Assembly: GCA_958510825.1 (NCBI GenBank)
Contig: OY294047.1
Location: 37,173,747-37,237,746 of the forward strand
Reading direction: 5' to 3'
DNA length: 64,000 nt
Origin: Brachypterus glaber
Taxonomy: Eukaryota; Arthropoda; Insecta; Coleoptera; Kateretidae
The notes under the pieces were generated by a model. It saw nothing but the letters and a program-made list of their open reading frames with translations, did no database searches and was not told the DNA's origin. Numbering within the stretch: position 1 is the first letter of the stretch; the number at the start of each line of letters is the position of its first letter. The position numbers were made by a program, and so were the translations under genes. Positions 31,395 through 44,001 of the stretch are shown here, one piece after another.

Positions 31395-31560
31395 ACAGGT
31401 TAGTTCCTTCGGCGAGTCGCCGGGCGGAGGCAGCCCGGTCGACCGCGAACGAGCGTGGATGCGTGACGCGGGGCGGGTCGTGCACGATTTCGCTGTCACC
31501 GTCGATGGTTCGTGACTCCACTACGCCTACCGGGACGCAACGGGAAAATGCCGTCAGGTC
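31395..31560. other. GC-rich island, possible exon relic
   Basis: About 165 bp, roughly two-thirds G+C, stand out sharply from the AT-rich surroundings. The plus strand has an acceptor-like ATTACAG and then 38 open codons (VSSFGESPGGGSPVDRE..., ending VTVDGS then TGA). The minus strand is open for about 57 codons (...RRLAEGTNL then TAA). Both frames are G/C-rich at third positions, so strand is undecided. It could be a decayed exon, foreign DNA, or GC-rich transposon sequence. Confidence 0.35.
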
Positions 31561-31839
31561 CCATTGAATTTATTTGCACAAACAATCCCCGTTTGTTGAT
31601 ACTATAGTGTATTTATTCCAGCAAGATAAATGACGTCACGATCAGATTTGCACAACAAAATAAGTGGGAGATTTGAAACTAAATATAATTTTTGGAAACG
31701 TGCGATAAAAAAGAATTATGAAACGAATGTTTTATACTATTTTTATTATCAGCATTGCAATACCCAAGAACAAAATTCAAAATAACATAAAAATTAAAAA
31801 TAGTTTATTTTTAATACAAGGGCGAAAAGTAAATTTTTT

Positions 31840-32310
31840 CGATTGAATAGGTTTTTATAAGTCGAAGCCGAGGCGGGCCCTAGGGTAAAAACCTAGTAAA
31901 TCAAAATTTGTCCGTGTATTATACAATGTTTTTTATTCGATTGTTACTAATTATAAAAAATTATTAAAATATATTTAATTTTTAATTGTAAAAAATATTT
32001 CTTTTTGCTGTATTATTACCTATCTAGTTATCCATGACAAACTGCTATCCAATCAAATCGCTAAAAAACATTTGAATTTTTTCTTCTGCCTGCGGATTTA
32101 TTTTCAAATTAGCTTAGTGTTTTGATTAATTTGTTTTCGAATGTATTTATTATGAATATATTAATACTTCTGTAATCGTTTTATAATTATATTTAAATAT
32201 TATAAATGTTGAAATTGATTTTGCAATTGAAAATTTGTGTTTGTCATTTATTTTATTGGATAAATCCAGTTAACCATATTTTAAGGTTATGATATAGAGG
32301 CAAGTTTTAT
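31840..32310 (+). repeat. Family K repeat, second copy
   Basis: TTTTTATTCGATTGTTACTA, GCTATCCAATCAAATCGCTA and TTAGCTTAGTGTTTTGATTA match 24545-24910 in order. It begins with a GC-centred hairpin (AGGTTTTTATAAGTCG, core GAGGCGGGCCC, then TAAAAACCT). Confidence 0.7.
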
Positions 32311-32394
32311 TTATAAGGACAGAAATTTTTAATTTTAAACAAAATTATAAAAATATTAATTTATTATTCCATCAATCTATTTTCTAATCATCGT

Positions 32395-32760
32395 ACAGAG
32401 TGATATTGGTAGACTGACAGTTTCGGGCTTCTGGCCCTCTTCAGTACCAAGAGTCAACTCTGCACGCTGATTAAGAAAACGTTTTTAGACTTTACTCGCA
32501 AAAGGAATATAGCCATTAGATTGATGTAGACTTGTGCGCCATCTATTTCTAGATGTAGACAACTACTCATACCTCTCCTAATCTGGAGACTTTGAATGGT
32601 AGCAAGTTGAAGACTTGTGTGTTTCAAGCACATAGTACCACCCGTTAGTGGTTTATAATACCAAGTTTTAGTTACCTGGCCAAAAAAACTTTTTGGACCT
32701 AGGGCTGCAAAACACAAACAAAAAGTGTGAATCCAATAAAAACTCATGTGCAAAGTTGCG
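32395..32760. repeat. Repeat fragment with CCCTCTTCAG module
   Basis: GACAGTTTCGGGCTTCTGGC followed by CCTCTTCAGTACC is the recurrent 'CTGAAGAgg...GAAACG' word pair also seen inverted or varied at 47935-48060 and 48690-48722. The minus-strand frame (about 97 codons from ATG at 32747) shows no domain I recognise. Confidence 0.4.
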
Positions 32761-33720
32761 TTACATCTCGGGATAACTAGATTAAAAAACTTATTAGCTA
32801 GCCTAACCCCTAATCCTAATTGCCGTCTGCCAACACTACAGTTGATTACTTAATTTAGTAAAAAAAGTTCATTTACAAGTATTATACAATGCATATCTAA
32901 AGTCCTTTTTGGTATATTAAAACAATGTTCCCCCTTAGTCCCCTGTCTCTATTGTACCCCCTAGGCATATTAAATATATACCAGAAAATTACTTGGGTTA
33001 TGCTATTTTCGTCCTAAGAGTTTTTAAGTTGATATTTTCAGCCGTTCAAAAGTTAAACTTTTTTCTCAGTATAATACTAATAACTAAACTGTTTGGGCCC
33101 TTAATAGCACTATCCGCTCGCACCCTGTTCCTGAATTTGGTATTGACTTTTTAATTTAAAACATGTTTTTATTAAAAATTTATGATAATTGATACTTTTG
33201 TGCATAGCAGGTCATTATTATTATTTTTTAATTAATGATTTTCCTATAAATCCTATTATGTGTTAAAAGATTTCTAAATTAAACTTTTTAATTCATGAAA
33301 AAGAATACCTAATGTATAAATCTTAGAAAAAATAATAATGGGTAGACTAGTAATGTCTATACTAGAATACAAAGTTTGTTTACTACCAACATAGCTAGAG
33401 TATCATGAGTGGGATTGACACACTGCTAGTCTATCCCTTCTTTCGTCTAATGTATAAATAAACTTAAAGCCTTTGACTTTGAGTTCTTGGAAGATTTAAT
33501 GATAGAATTGAAATGCATTCGCATGAAATAAAGTTAAGTACACAAAAGCGTAAAATAAATATAATTAAATATGGTTAGTAATCTCGGCATTGTTTTAAAA
33601 TGCATTTTTTTAGTTTTATGTGAAATATTTCATAAAATAAGATGGATACGAGGTAAAGTTGACAACTAGAAAACAGGTTTATTATATACCAAATGACATA
33701 GAGTAAATCTGGAGAAATTT
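32761..33720. other. Intergenic with one ~100-bp hairpin
   Basis: GGGTAGACTAG at 33340 is inverted as CTAGTCTATCCC ending 33437, a small foldback of about 98 bp. Otherwise AT-rich with no gene seen. Confidence 0.45.
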
Positions 33721-33721
33721 A

Positions 33722-33905
33722 TTCTTCTTCTTCTTCTTTCTTTTTTTGGCCTTTTCTCAATGAGATAATTAGCCAGATCCCTCTTAGTTACTCAATTCAC
33801 CAAGAGTGGTTCTTGTCTGGCTTGGCACCATGCCCACTCCCGCTTTGATTATAGAAAATTTCCAGTCTTCTGTAAGACCTCTGTTTTTTCTAATTCGTAA
33901 TTATA
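33722..33905 (-). mobile_element. Possible LINE or SINE 3' end
   Basis: On the minus strand, a moderately GC-rich block (GGTGCCAAGCCAGACAAGAA, CTCATTGAGAAAAGGCC) runs into a purine tail of AAAAAAAGAAAGAAGAAGAAG. A unique block ending in an A-rich tail suggests a 5'-truncated retroposon. No coding part is left. Confidence 0.4.
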
Positions 33906-34805
33906 TTTGCGCATGGGCTAGTATATAAAAAAATTCTGTACGTATAAAATCTTCTTCACGTGTTAGTTGCTTCCAAATCAAAACTTAACAGCATTATAAA
34001 TGATTAAAAAACATAAAATTTCCTTCTTACTCCAATATAATCACATGTTCGTCATTTTACTGCACATTATCCATACAATCACTATAAAATATATAAAATC
34101 GAATCCAGGGCATATCTAAGATAGCATATAAATAAATAAATAACTATACTAAAACACTTTATGCAAAAAATAAACGAGATTATCTTATTACCTAATTCTT
34201 GCCAAAAGTACATGTTGCTCATTTCACGGGTGAAAAGCAACTGTGCTCGAAACAATAACATTATTATTATATTAATAAAATTATGTTCAAAATGGTGGAT
34301 ATTCTATGATGTGATAGAGACAGCATTATGCGTATGAGTAAGGAAAAATACACCAGCTTGAAGAAAAAATACACCATGGCGAAACCACAAATTTGGATGC
34401 GCAGAAGGTCAATGCGCCGACTAGATTGACTCTTATGTCTATGATTATTTAATATTTCTATAAAAATGAAAGCCAAAATGGGTCACAGTGCAACAGATAA
34501 TTCTTTAGATTTTTTCTTCTCTTCTTCCGTTCTAATTTATGGCTTTATCTACTAAGGTTATCCAGCCAACTAAGCTCAAATTCCATAATTACTAAAACAA
34601 GTTTGCAAAAACTGCAAAGATAGGTCTAGTTTGTATCATATCTTGCGAACCCCTATTCTAGTCTTTTTAAAGTATATACCTAAACGTGTTTTAAAAACTA
34701 TTCAAAATTTTTAACACAAATCTATGCCTAAACTAAACACAAAACTACTCAAAAAATCTAATTGAAAATTTGTACGCACAGAAACATCATGTGCATATAC
34801 CTGCT
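33906..34805. other. Intergenic, nothing recognised
   Basis: AT-rich sequence. The 69-codon minus-strand frame at 34267-34476 has no recognisable feature. Confidence 0.45.
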
Positions 34806-36587
34806 CACGGTGCGGTGGTGCGACAGTTTAAATCATCTTCAAATTACCCCATTTATGTTTCTATACGTCGATTCTATGATACTTTAGGATGATTTTAACC
34901 AAAAATAAAAAAAAATCTATCGAGCACATTTTTTTTATTAAACAAAAACCCCGTATGTTGGACACTTACCTTGTATATGACTTTTCACTAAATATTTACT
35001 CAAATTATTATTATTTTTTTGTTTCGTTTTGTTTAATATACGTGAACTGCAAAATAATCGTCATAAAAAAATAAAATTTATAATAAAAAACCCCTTATAC
35101 TGGGTGACACAAGAAGTATTGCCTACGAATTATCTCCGTAACTATAAAAGATAACTTTTTGAAATTTACAGAACTTGTATGAACCGTAAATACCCCCATT
35201 TTAGCATGGTCATTATAAAAATATCACTTCCGGTCTAAGCGGAAGTGATACCAACTTTGATTTTTAAATGGAACCCTTTACATTTGCTTACATATTTAGA
35301 TTCGTATTTAAATTCTATTTTCATTCTCAATATTTGTGTTAAATATGGCGCCACAGGAGACATTTTACATAAAAACAACATGGCGGTCCTATGACTTCCA
35401 TATTGGAATATTTCTCAAACTTTTCATTTCAAATCTTTTAATAGTAGGCTAAAAATTTACTGTTTATCTGAAACTGATTGTCTTTTGTTTTTATGAAAAT
35501 GGCGTTATGTTAATTTTTTTTAATCATCCACTTTAACGCCATTTTGTGCTAATTTTTTAAATGAATCGACCTATTATTGATTTCACTAGATCAAAAACTC
35601 AGGTATACTCAAGAAAAACGTAGAAATACTCTAATAGCGTTGGCCCTTTTCGGGGAAAATGTCCATATTCCCTTGGGATTTAATAAGCTCCCAACGGAAT
35701 ATGGCCATTTTCCCAAACAATTTCCAACCCTATTAGGGTGTACTTTTTTCTTGTAGAGTATACCTGAGTTTTTAATTTAGCGAAATCAAAAAAAGGTCGT
35801 TTCCTTTAAAAAATTTAGCACAAAATGGCGTTTAAGTTGATGATTTGAAAAAAAAAACTTCAAAATAGCGCCATATCCATAAAAACAAAAGGAAATCAGT
35901 TTCAGATCAACAGTAAATTTTTAGCCTACTATTAAAAGATTTAAAATGTTGTTTCAAAAAAATATGCAAATATGGACGTCATCGGACCGCCATGTTGTGT
36001 TTATGAAAAATGGATCCTATGGCGCCATCTTTAATGCAAATATCGACTTGTGATATGTTAATAAAAAGATAATTTAAATACGCATCTATAAATGTAAGCA
36101 AATATATAGGGTTCCATTTAAAAATCAAAAGTTGGTATCACTTCCGCTAAGACAGGAAATGATTTTTTTATAATGACCATGACAAAATGGGGGTATTTAC
36201 GGTTCATACAAGCTCTGTAAATTTCAAAAAGTTATCTGTTATCTTTTATAGTTACGGAGATAATTCGTAGGCAATACTTCTTGTATCATCCGTTATAAGG
36301 GGTTTTTTATTATTAATTATTTTTTTTATGAAAATTATTTTGCAGTTCACGTATATTGAACAAAATAAAACAAAAAAAATAATAATAGTTTGAGTAAATA
36401 TTTAGTGAATAGTCAAATACAAGGTAAGTGTCCAACATACGGGGTTTTTGCTTAATAAAAAAAAATGTGCTCGATAGATTTTTTTTATTTTTGGTTAAAA
36501 TCATACTAACGTCTCATAGAATCGTCGTATAGAAACAGAAATGGGGTAATTTGAAGTTGATTTAAACCATCGCACCACCGCACCGTG
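34806..36587. mobile_element. 1.8-kb near-palindrome (giant foldback element)
   Basis: The left end CACGGTGCGGTGGTGCGA is mirrored at the right end (TCGCACCACCGCACCGTG). The arms then match, with scattered changes, for some 850 bp to a centre near 35690. Examples are CCAACATACGGGG/CCCCGTATGTTGG, GAAGTATTGCCTACGAATTA and GGAACCCT...TTTGCTTACAT. TGCT stands outside both ends (34802-34805, 36588-36591) and may be a 4-bp duplication. The paired 61- and 63-codon ORFs in the two arms are mirror images, not genes. The class is unknown. CACGGTG resembles the Transib/RAG-type heptamer only loosely, and the TSD length does not fit. Confidence 0.85.
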
Positions 36588-37008
36588 TGCTTGCTTTGCT
36601 TCACAGATGATGAAGAAAATGTACTTAAAATCTATATAATTATTTGGGATGTAATTAAGAAAATTAACTTCTTTACTTTAGTATGAACTCAAAATATGTT
36701 TTTGACAGCCAATTAAGAATTTTAATTTCTTTATCAGTAGAAGAAATACTGCCGTGCTAAGCACAGAGGTGGTAACTTACTTTTTTGTCAAAAATGAGTT
36801 ATGACTCCAATAACAATCGATGAATATTTTTATCATATTATTAAACGATTTAATTAATTTTTTCATAATAAAATTACTCTATTAAAGCTGCCATATCTTC
36901 TTTCAAGTGATCAATTACTAAGAAAATTTGCCGTATCTATCATAATTTAAGAAGTTGCGATAAAATGCCTTAGTATTATACTAATATTAACGAGATACGT
37001 TTGGACTT

Positions 37009-37130
37009 TTGGTTCGAAAGTCAATTAAAGCAGGTGGTTCCCTCTACTACTAGCCCACATAAGTCCTGGACTTAGGGGATGCTTAATTTAGTAGAATAGT
37101 ATGAGGTTAAACAAAAATGTAATAATGTAA
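37009..37130 (+). mobile_element. SINE tail fragment
   Basis: GGTTCGAAAGTCAATTAAAG, GGTGGTTCCCTCTACTACTA and GTCCTGGACTTAGGGGATGC are the 3' part of the 4262/17788 SINE. It ends in an AATGTAATAATGTAATG tail. The tRNA head and body are missing, as expected from 5' truncation. Confidence 0.8.
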
Positions 37131-38889
37131 TGTAATAATTTGCCTTAACGTAACTGTAAATTACAGCAAATGTAGTAGTCATGAAAAACAATCGGGACTT
37201 TCATTGAAAATTAAATTGCTTTATCCAGTGAAATTTCTTATTATTGACCTTATTATTTAAAATATTTTATCTTAATAAGTATTTTTATAACAAAAAAAGA
37301 TAAAGGTATGTAAAATGATATAATATTCGCTAATAAACTTTTTTTTCTTCATTTTGTTCATGAATTTATAAGATACGTCAAATCTCCTTAGTATTACAAG
37401 TTAAAATAAATAATAATAATAAAATAATAAATTTTGAAGTGGTAACTATAAAAATTTCTATTTTACCGAGTATTTTACTATTTAATTATCCAATATAACC
37501 TTTTATCTTTCTGATTCAAATCAAATTTAAATTTTTTTTGACTTTGACTGAATATAATTTTAAAGATACAATATGTCTTTACCACCAAAAAAAATAGCGG
37601 TTTATAGGAAGACACTGGCACGAGTCTTTTTGGGGATGATACGTAATGTTTTTGATAAATAAAGTAATTTTCTGTTCTATAAAATTAAAAATTACTTTGG
37701 ACACTAAATGTGCCTAAGAAGGGAAAATAAATCAAAAAAAGAAATGCTCAAAATATCATAACTACGATTGCAAAGAGCACATGTACAAGGCGCATGAGTT
37801 ACTAAAATATTGCATGATTTCGAGTCAAATTTTATAATATTTTTTTCTTTTAATTTAGGTGTTTTTTATTTTTTTATAATCGTACATGTTAAAAAAAAAA
37901 CAAATGTTTTAGTTTCAGAAAGTTTTTTAAGTTATTTTTATTTTTTTTTACAAATTACCGTACAGTTGTAAAATATATGTTAGAATTGTATATCATTTTT
38001 CTTTTACCCTTAACACTAACTAAAATAACATAAGATATTTGGTTTTTAAAAATTAAATGTGTTTTTTTTTAAACAAAAAATAAAATGGTCAACAAGTGTA
38101 GACCGCGCGCCTAAACACGTTACAAAAAGAGGCGCGCCTAACGAAGGGTTAAGGATATATCAGTGGATGTTAGCATTATCAAGAAGTTAATAGTTAAACT
38201 GCAAGTTTTGGTTGGTTTATTCTTTAACAGAGAATTTATCCTCCTGTTAAAATTTACCAGTGTATAGATAATTCAGCCATAAAAACATAAAAATGAGCAT
38301 TCAATAATTATAATTATAGCTATTGAATCCAATTATATAATAAATTCAGGTACCAAACATTTGGTCGATTTAAACAAAATGGTATCCCAATAAAAAACAA
38401 AAATTGATAATTGCAGTACCTGAACTTCTTATCCATTTGTAATATGGCCGACCAATCAACCATATTTCTACTTATACAGAATGTTCCAGATCATTGAATA
38501 GTAGGCCTGAAGTGAAAAAAGCTTTTCTTCCAAAATCTTTTACGGGTTTCACGTTTTAGAAAAAACGCTACACTGCAGAAAAGGACATTTTCAGAAATTA
38601 TTTTTACATGATTTCTACATCTTAAAATGAAGATATCTTAAAATGAAGATATCTTAAAATGGTGTAACAGAAACTGTATCAAAAACTTTTTTCCTGTGAC
38701 GACATCTTTTGTCTGCGCAAAAACTAGAAACTTTATTTTTCATAGACTTATATTACTATAGGTAAAGAAAAAATTTGCATGAAAAGGGACCATTAACAAC
38801 TGGTTATTTTTTTATATTAAATATAAATAAATTTTATGATTTAAAGTGGTAGTTACTTTTTTTACTTTTCAAGGATCTTTATACACTGA
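37131..38889. other. Intergenic, nothing recognised
   Basis: AT-rich. Two small items: a GC-rich pair of GGCGCGCC-like words at 38103-38145, and ATCTTAAAATGAAGAT repeated in tandem at 38628-38665. No gene seen. Confidence 0.4.
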
Positions 38890-39470
38890 GAGACCGATTG
38901 GTAAAATCTACCAATATACGTATAACCAAATGTTCTAGGCCATACAGAGCCACAAGAAGTTTTGTTGGACTTTTTGGAGCTACCAACCAACAAAACCATC
39001 ATTTTGCGGTGACCACGATTTCTCAAAAACCAATTTACCGATCAATCTGAAATTTGTAGGTGTTGTTCCTAATTACAATAGCTAGTTCGTGAACCAAGGG
39101 ATTTTTATTTGAATGAAAATTTCTACTTTTTCCGGCTGGAAAACTCAATTTTCTGAACATCGAAAATCAACTTTTTAGGAAAATCATCGCCATTTCCGTA
39201 ATTTTTCTTTTTTTTTCGAAATTCTTCATTTATGAACTATCTATTGTAATTAAGAACAACATATTTCAGATTGGTATTCGAGAAATTGTGGTCATCTCAA
39301 ACAATAGGCGTTTCGGAAAAAAAGCCATAGATACCACAATTTTCCGAATTTTCCAATAAAATTTTTTTCACAAACACATCGAAACATACACTATTTGATA
39401 TTTTGTAGCTCGTTCGAATAAATTTGTGATTACATACCTAAAAAAAAAAAACCTTAATTTTCCCGAGACA
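38890..39470. mobile_element. Inverted-repeat element
   Basis: Left arm 38990-39115 (GGTGACCACGATTTCTCAAA, CAATCTGAAATTTGTAGGTG, TAATTACAATAGCTAG) is mirrored at 39225-39315 (CTATTGTAATTAAGAACAAC, TTTCAGATTGGTATTCGAGA). Outer boundaries are not sharp. The arm contains another ATCAATCTGAAATTTG form of the recurrent module. Confidence 0.6.
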
Positions 39471-40937
39471 GATAGGTATAAAACCTCTTAATGCAAGAAA
39501 TGATATTATTTTATGATTTTTATTCCTGTTATTAAAATATCAACAAGAATCAGTACCAAGTTATTGATAAACGAGGAGCTGATTCTCTCCGTGTACACGG
39601 GAAGATGGGAAATATTTGCTCCACACTCCCAATAAAATCGCTTCGGAACACCCCTGGTTGGTCTATTTTTTTTGTTATCGACCTAAAAAATGGAGCCGCG
39701 ACACAATATATTTCAATATTGTAATTTTTACTTATTTTTTTTTAACTGCGTTTTTGTGCATTAGCTGTCATTTCTGACTCATTACATGTAATGAGTATAG
39801 TATGTAATACATAATGTATACATACTAAGATATTATTTTATTTTTAATATATATTGACGGTTTAAATTCAAAATTTGTTAGTGTCCTGGGATATTCTGTA
39901 TAATACAATATCTATATAATATATATAATTATCGGAAAGCAGACATGTACGCTTTCGATCCGAGAAACCTTCAGATAATTTTTACGTACAACATAATCGC
40001 TGTGAAAGATGAAGATATATAATTTTATTCGTTTTCTTATACAAAAAAAAGATGAAAAAAAAACTAAAATTGCACCTAGAACGGTGCACGATTCAGAAAT
40101 AAGCTGTTAATAATATTATTATTATAATGAATGGTTGAAATGTTAGAGTATCCACAGGCTCGCATAACAACGTAATACATAACAATGCGATGCCGTGATT
40201 AGCTTGATGTGCCGCCATGTATTTTGTAAGCCAATCACAGCACCCCATTCTTATGTTTTATATTATTATGCAAGCTTCTGGATAGGCCTCAAAACCCAGC
40301 TTCAATTGTTGTTATGCTTTAAAGGTAGTACGATGTTAATCAATGATTACACAGGTCAACAATTGTATAAAAGCTACATCCATTTTTAATTGATATTATT
40401 ACTTTAGGAATATTCAGGAAATTCTCAGTTTGTGAACTCTAAAATGACCTAAAATTCTAAAAACTATTTTATTGTGCTATATGTATTTGGTATATTTATA
40501 TAAAAATAATAGATTCTCGTCTTTCCAAGTCGAAAAACCACTGAATAAAACAAAAAAATCTTCCATTGAAACATTTTGCACAGATTCTCCTCAATAAAAG
40601 AATTTAACCTATAGATTATTTTATTTTTGGTCTTAAATTATTTCATAAATCGTAAATAAATGAAATATATTGACAAACTTCATGAATTCGACTTTTGATT
40701 TTTTCCATCCAGGAGCGAACCGTGATATAGCTAGGTACATATAGAGTTTACTTCTTAGTTTTTTATTTATAGCGCTAATCTAATTCCATTTTTCACAAAA
40801 TATTACTACTTATTAGATAATTTATTTCAAATTAATCAAACCTTTAATATGCATAAGACTTCTGAAGTTATTATTTATCTTACAGACTTCCATATAATGA
40901 TACTAGGAAATAACTCTAAAATCTATCCCTCTCAATT
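39471..40937. other. Intergenic, nothing recognised
   Basis: Mostly AT-rich. 40150-40390 is a little GC-richer with a 64-codon open frame but no recognisable domain. Confidence 0.4.
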
Positions 40938-41003
<66 letters not shown>

Positions 41004-41004
41004 T
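40938..41004. repeat. AAT trinucleotide microsatellite (LINE tail)
   Basis: About 22 uninterrupted AAT units. On the minus strand it directly follows GGGCAATAAAGACAT, so it is the 3' tail of the adjacent LINE rather than an independent microsatellite. Confidence 0.9.
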
Positions 41005-42090
41005 GTCTTTATTGCCCAACACTACAAGACCTTACAGGACATTCTAATATACAAAAAACACTATTCTATAAAACTAACAATAGATTGTAAAGTTGAAAAA
41101 TTTATATCACAATGTACAGAAATTAAGTTAAAATTATTGCACATTACATAAACTGGAGTTTTATACATAGTGTTTGTATTAGCCCTAGCAACACAGAAAG
41201 ATTGGGTATATTTTAAAAGTAAGATATTTGATAAACTTTTTTTAAGATATTTGATAAACTTTATTTTAAGATATTTGATAAACTTTTTAAGATATTTGAT
41301 AAACTTTTTATGATTTTTGATAAACTTTTTAAGATATTTGATAAACTTCTTAAGATATTTGATAAACTTTTTAAGATATTTGATAAACTTTTTTTAAGAT
41401 ATTTGACAAACTTTTTTAGAATTAGGTACTAGAAAATTAATTTGCTGTAGTAGAGGGTTGCAGTCAATTTTATTATGTAGTAACTTTTTATTACGTAGTA
41501 ACTTATATAAGAAAGTGACAGACCAAATTTACCTTTTAGTACTCAAAAATTGAAAACCAAATATTGCCATCAATGCCGATAGATCTACCCCTCTTGGGGG
41601 ATATACACCATCAATTTTAAAAGTAAGATATTTTAAAAGTAAGATATTTGATAAACTTTTGTTAAGATATTTGATAATTTTTTTTAAGATATTTGATAAA
41701 CTTTTAAGATATTTGATAAACTTTTTAAGATATTTGATAAACTTTGAGACATTGAAAACCAAATCTTGCCATCAATGCCGATAGATCTGCCCCTTTTGGG
41801 GGATATACACCATCAATTTTAAAAGTAAGGTATTTGATAAACTTTCTTTGAACGGACTCAATAATACTTTCTATTTGATTATTATAATACGGATAACATA
41901 TAAGAGCACCATACTCTAGTTTAGATCTTACAAGGGAACAAAACAAGACTTTAAAACAATAATTGTTATTAAAGTTTTTATTTTTGAATCTAAATCGTAC
42001 AAAACTAGACGATGCAAAATTCTGAAGAATTTTATAAAAACAATCGAATAAACCCAAGTCTGTGTCAGGCACAACATATTAATTCTAGGT
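41005..42090 (-). pseudogene. 5'-truncated non-LTR retrotransposon, 3' end only
   Basis: On the minus strand a 115-codon frame (41725-42072) contains LVRSKLEYGALICYPYY, ESVQRKFIKYLTFKIDGVYP and PKGADLSALMARFGF. This is the segment that follows the reverse transcriptase domain in CR1/Jockey-group LINEs of insects. The catalytic domain is absent because the copy is 5'-truncated. Downstream, part of the coding sequence is duplicated (a second GVYPPRGVDLSALMAIFGF at about 41540-41620) and riddled with copies of the FIKYL codons. The 3' UTR ends with AATAAA and an AAT tail. The copy is non-functional. Confidence 0.85.
41213..41742 (-). repeat. Minisatellite grown from LINE coding sequence
   Basis: AAGATATTTGATAAACTTTT recurs about 8-9 times at 41213-41420 and 5 times at 41640-41742, at 20-24-bp spacing. 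The parent copy is in the ORF at about 41826-41845, where it encodes FIKYL on the minus strand. A block of ~85 bp next to it (CATCAATGCCGATAGATCTG) is also duplicated at about 41560. Confidence 0.85.
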
Positions 42091-43538
42091 ATCATCATAA
42101 ACAATTAGCCACTCTGGTCCAGTACTGGATTTAGGCCTCTGCTAAACTCCTCCACAATGTGTAGGAGGTGGTTATTAACCATCCATAATATTAAATCATT
42201 CCATTATGGTGGTTTAAGTTCACGTTGTGAAAGGTTGGTATTATTTAAGATTTTTTTTATAGTATATCTATAGCTATAGGTGTGATAATTTATCAACATA
42301 GTTATATTAATGCATGTATTAGCATAATATCATTAACATGTAAAATAACACTTTACAATGTTGCAGCAAAAGTATCATAATGTGTGATTATATAATTAAT
42401 AGGTATTATAGTACAATTATGCCCGCAAGGGTCAAATCACTGTTTTATATAAAACTTATAAAATAAGAGGTCATTAGAATATGCTAATAAAGATATTTAA
42501 TAATTAAATTTTTCTAGTTTTATTGTACTATGTAGTACAGTGGACGCCAGAAAAATTGCATGTACGTATTTTTAAAAAAAAATGCTTTAAAGCAATTGAA
42601 AACTTGTTCTTTTTCTTCTTCCTTTTCTTTTGTTTTTAATAAAGTTCTACTTTTTTTATGCTTAATAATAAATATTTCGATTCAATTTTGACGGATAAGT
42701 GTCAATTCAAAATAAACAGTGTGTCAATACCGCTTTTTTAGTAATTTTCATCTTGCTCGATGTTGACAATATAAATTTTAAAAACAATATGGCTGTGAGT
42801 TTTATAGAAAAAAAATTGATTATATTTTTCAGCGCTTTGTTATATCAAACACACTAGATCTGATAACAGAAACATGTGTCTATTTTAAATTAAAACTGTT
42901 TTTATGCGATAAACTTTAACTTATATTTTTCATTTTGTTTTTATTTTTTAACTTAAAATATTGTATTTTAAAACACATAACATATTATGTTATTAAAACA
43001 TACAATAATTTATGTTAAAAAATCAGGACTCTATCAAAATCTAAAGATACAATAATTACTTTAAAGAGACATGATTTGTGCTATGTCGAAGTAAACAAAC
43101 CGTGATAAACTGTTCGCTGGAGTTTCCCAGTCTAACGTCGACACCTTAACCAGACTTAGTGTCCCTAAGCGGAATAGTTTAAACACTGCAATCCATTACT
43201 AAAATACTACTAGCATAAAATCATTTTTCACTGGCACTTAGTGTAATATACAGTTTTGTGTGTTCCGTTATAAAACAATAGGTTCACATTTCCCGGCCCA
43301 TTAACTGTAGTTATCATTACTGTTACAGTTTCAGGCAAACAATCACCTTATTACAAACATTTTTGTACAAGGTCTGGCCGTTACCGGTTTATAAATTATA
43401 TGTATTTCAAATACCAATTATTATGATTATAATAAAAATTTAATACCACCGAACGACTGAAGCAGGACCCTATGACTTGTTACAATTCCAAAACAACGCA
43501 ATATGCTTAAAGCGGTCTGAAAGATCTTTTGAAAAGTA
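42091..43538. other. Intergenic, mostly unrecognised
   Basis: 42106-42180 (TCTGGTCCAGTACTGGATTT, GGCCTCTGCTAAACTCC) is GC-richer and may be a retroposon remnant. No gene, array or clean inverted repeat is seen in the rest. Confidence 0.4.
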
Positions 43539-43671
43539 CAGGGTGGCCCAAAAAAAACGGACACTTTTTAAACCGATTTATACCAAATTTGAAATGAATA
43601 TACTTAAAACATGTAGGATTTGTAAGATAATTTTATTTACTTAAATAGTATATTATTTACCAAGTGAGAGA

Positions 43672-43790
43672 AGTTTAACATTTTTGACCTGCGTCAAATT
43701 GCGGGATGAGCGCGCTAGCGCGAAGCCCGCAAGATGCGGTCTAAAATGTTAAATCTTCACTCACGTGGAAAATATAGTATTTTTTTCACT
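43672..43790. repeat. CGAG/GCGC-core hairpin
   Basis: GTGAGAGAAGTTTAACATTT pairs with AAATGTTAAATCTTCACTCAC around a GC-rich loop (GCGGGATGAGCGCGCTAGCG, CGAAGCCCGC). TAGTATTTTTTTCACTACCA just after it is inverted near 44468 (TGGTGGTGAAAAAATATTA), bracketing the ORF at 44002. Confidence 0.6.
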
Positions 43791-44001
43791 ACCAGTACAA
43801 TTAATTAGCTAGATATTTATTTATTTATTTTACTAAAATTTAATGAAAAAGCCTATAAATTTAAAATATCACGCTGGCCGTTCGCGGCCATTAAAAAAAC
43901 AAATGAATAACTTGACATTTTTGGCAGAAATTTTCTGGTGATCTGCTAAAATTATTAAATTAGTAAGTGTTTCCGTGTTAAGTGTAATAAAATATTTAAA
44001 A

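Noticed and set aside
31361..31567. 68-codon plus-strand ORF through the GC island
   Set aside because: It starts at TTG and the island is also open on the other strand; the case for an exon is given separately without choosing this frame.
32454..32753. 99-codon minus-strand ORF
   Set aside because: No recognisable domain, and the region carries the CCCTCTTCAG repeat module, so it is probably repeat sequence.
36313..36504. 63-codon ORF nearly identical to one at 34889-35074
   Set aside because: They lie at matching places of the two arms of the giant palindrome; the similarity is explained by the inverted repeat.
34806..36587. Transib assignment from the CACGGTG terminus
   Set aside because: The fourth base does not fit the usual heptamer and the possible duplication is 4 bp, not 5; no transposase is present.
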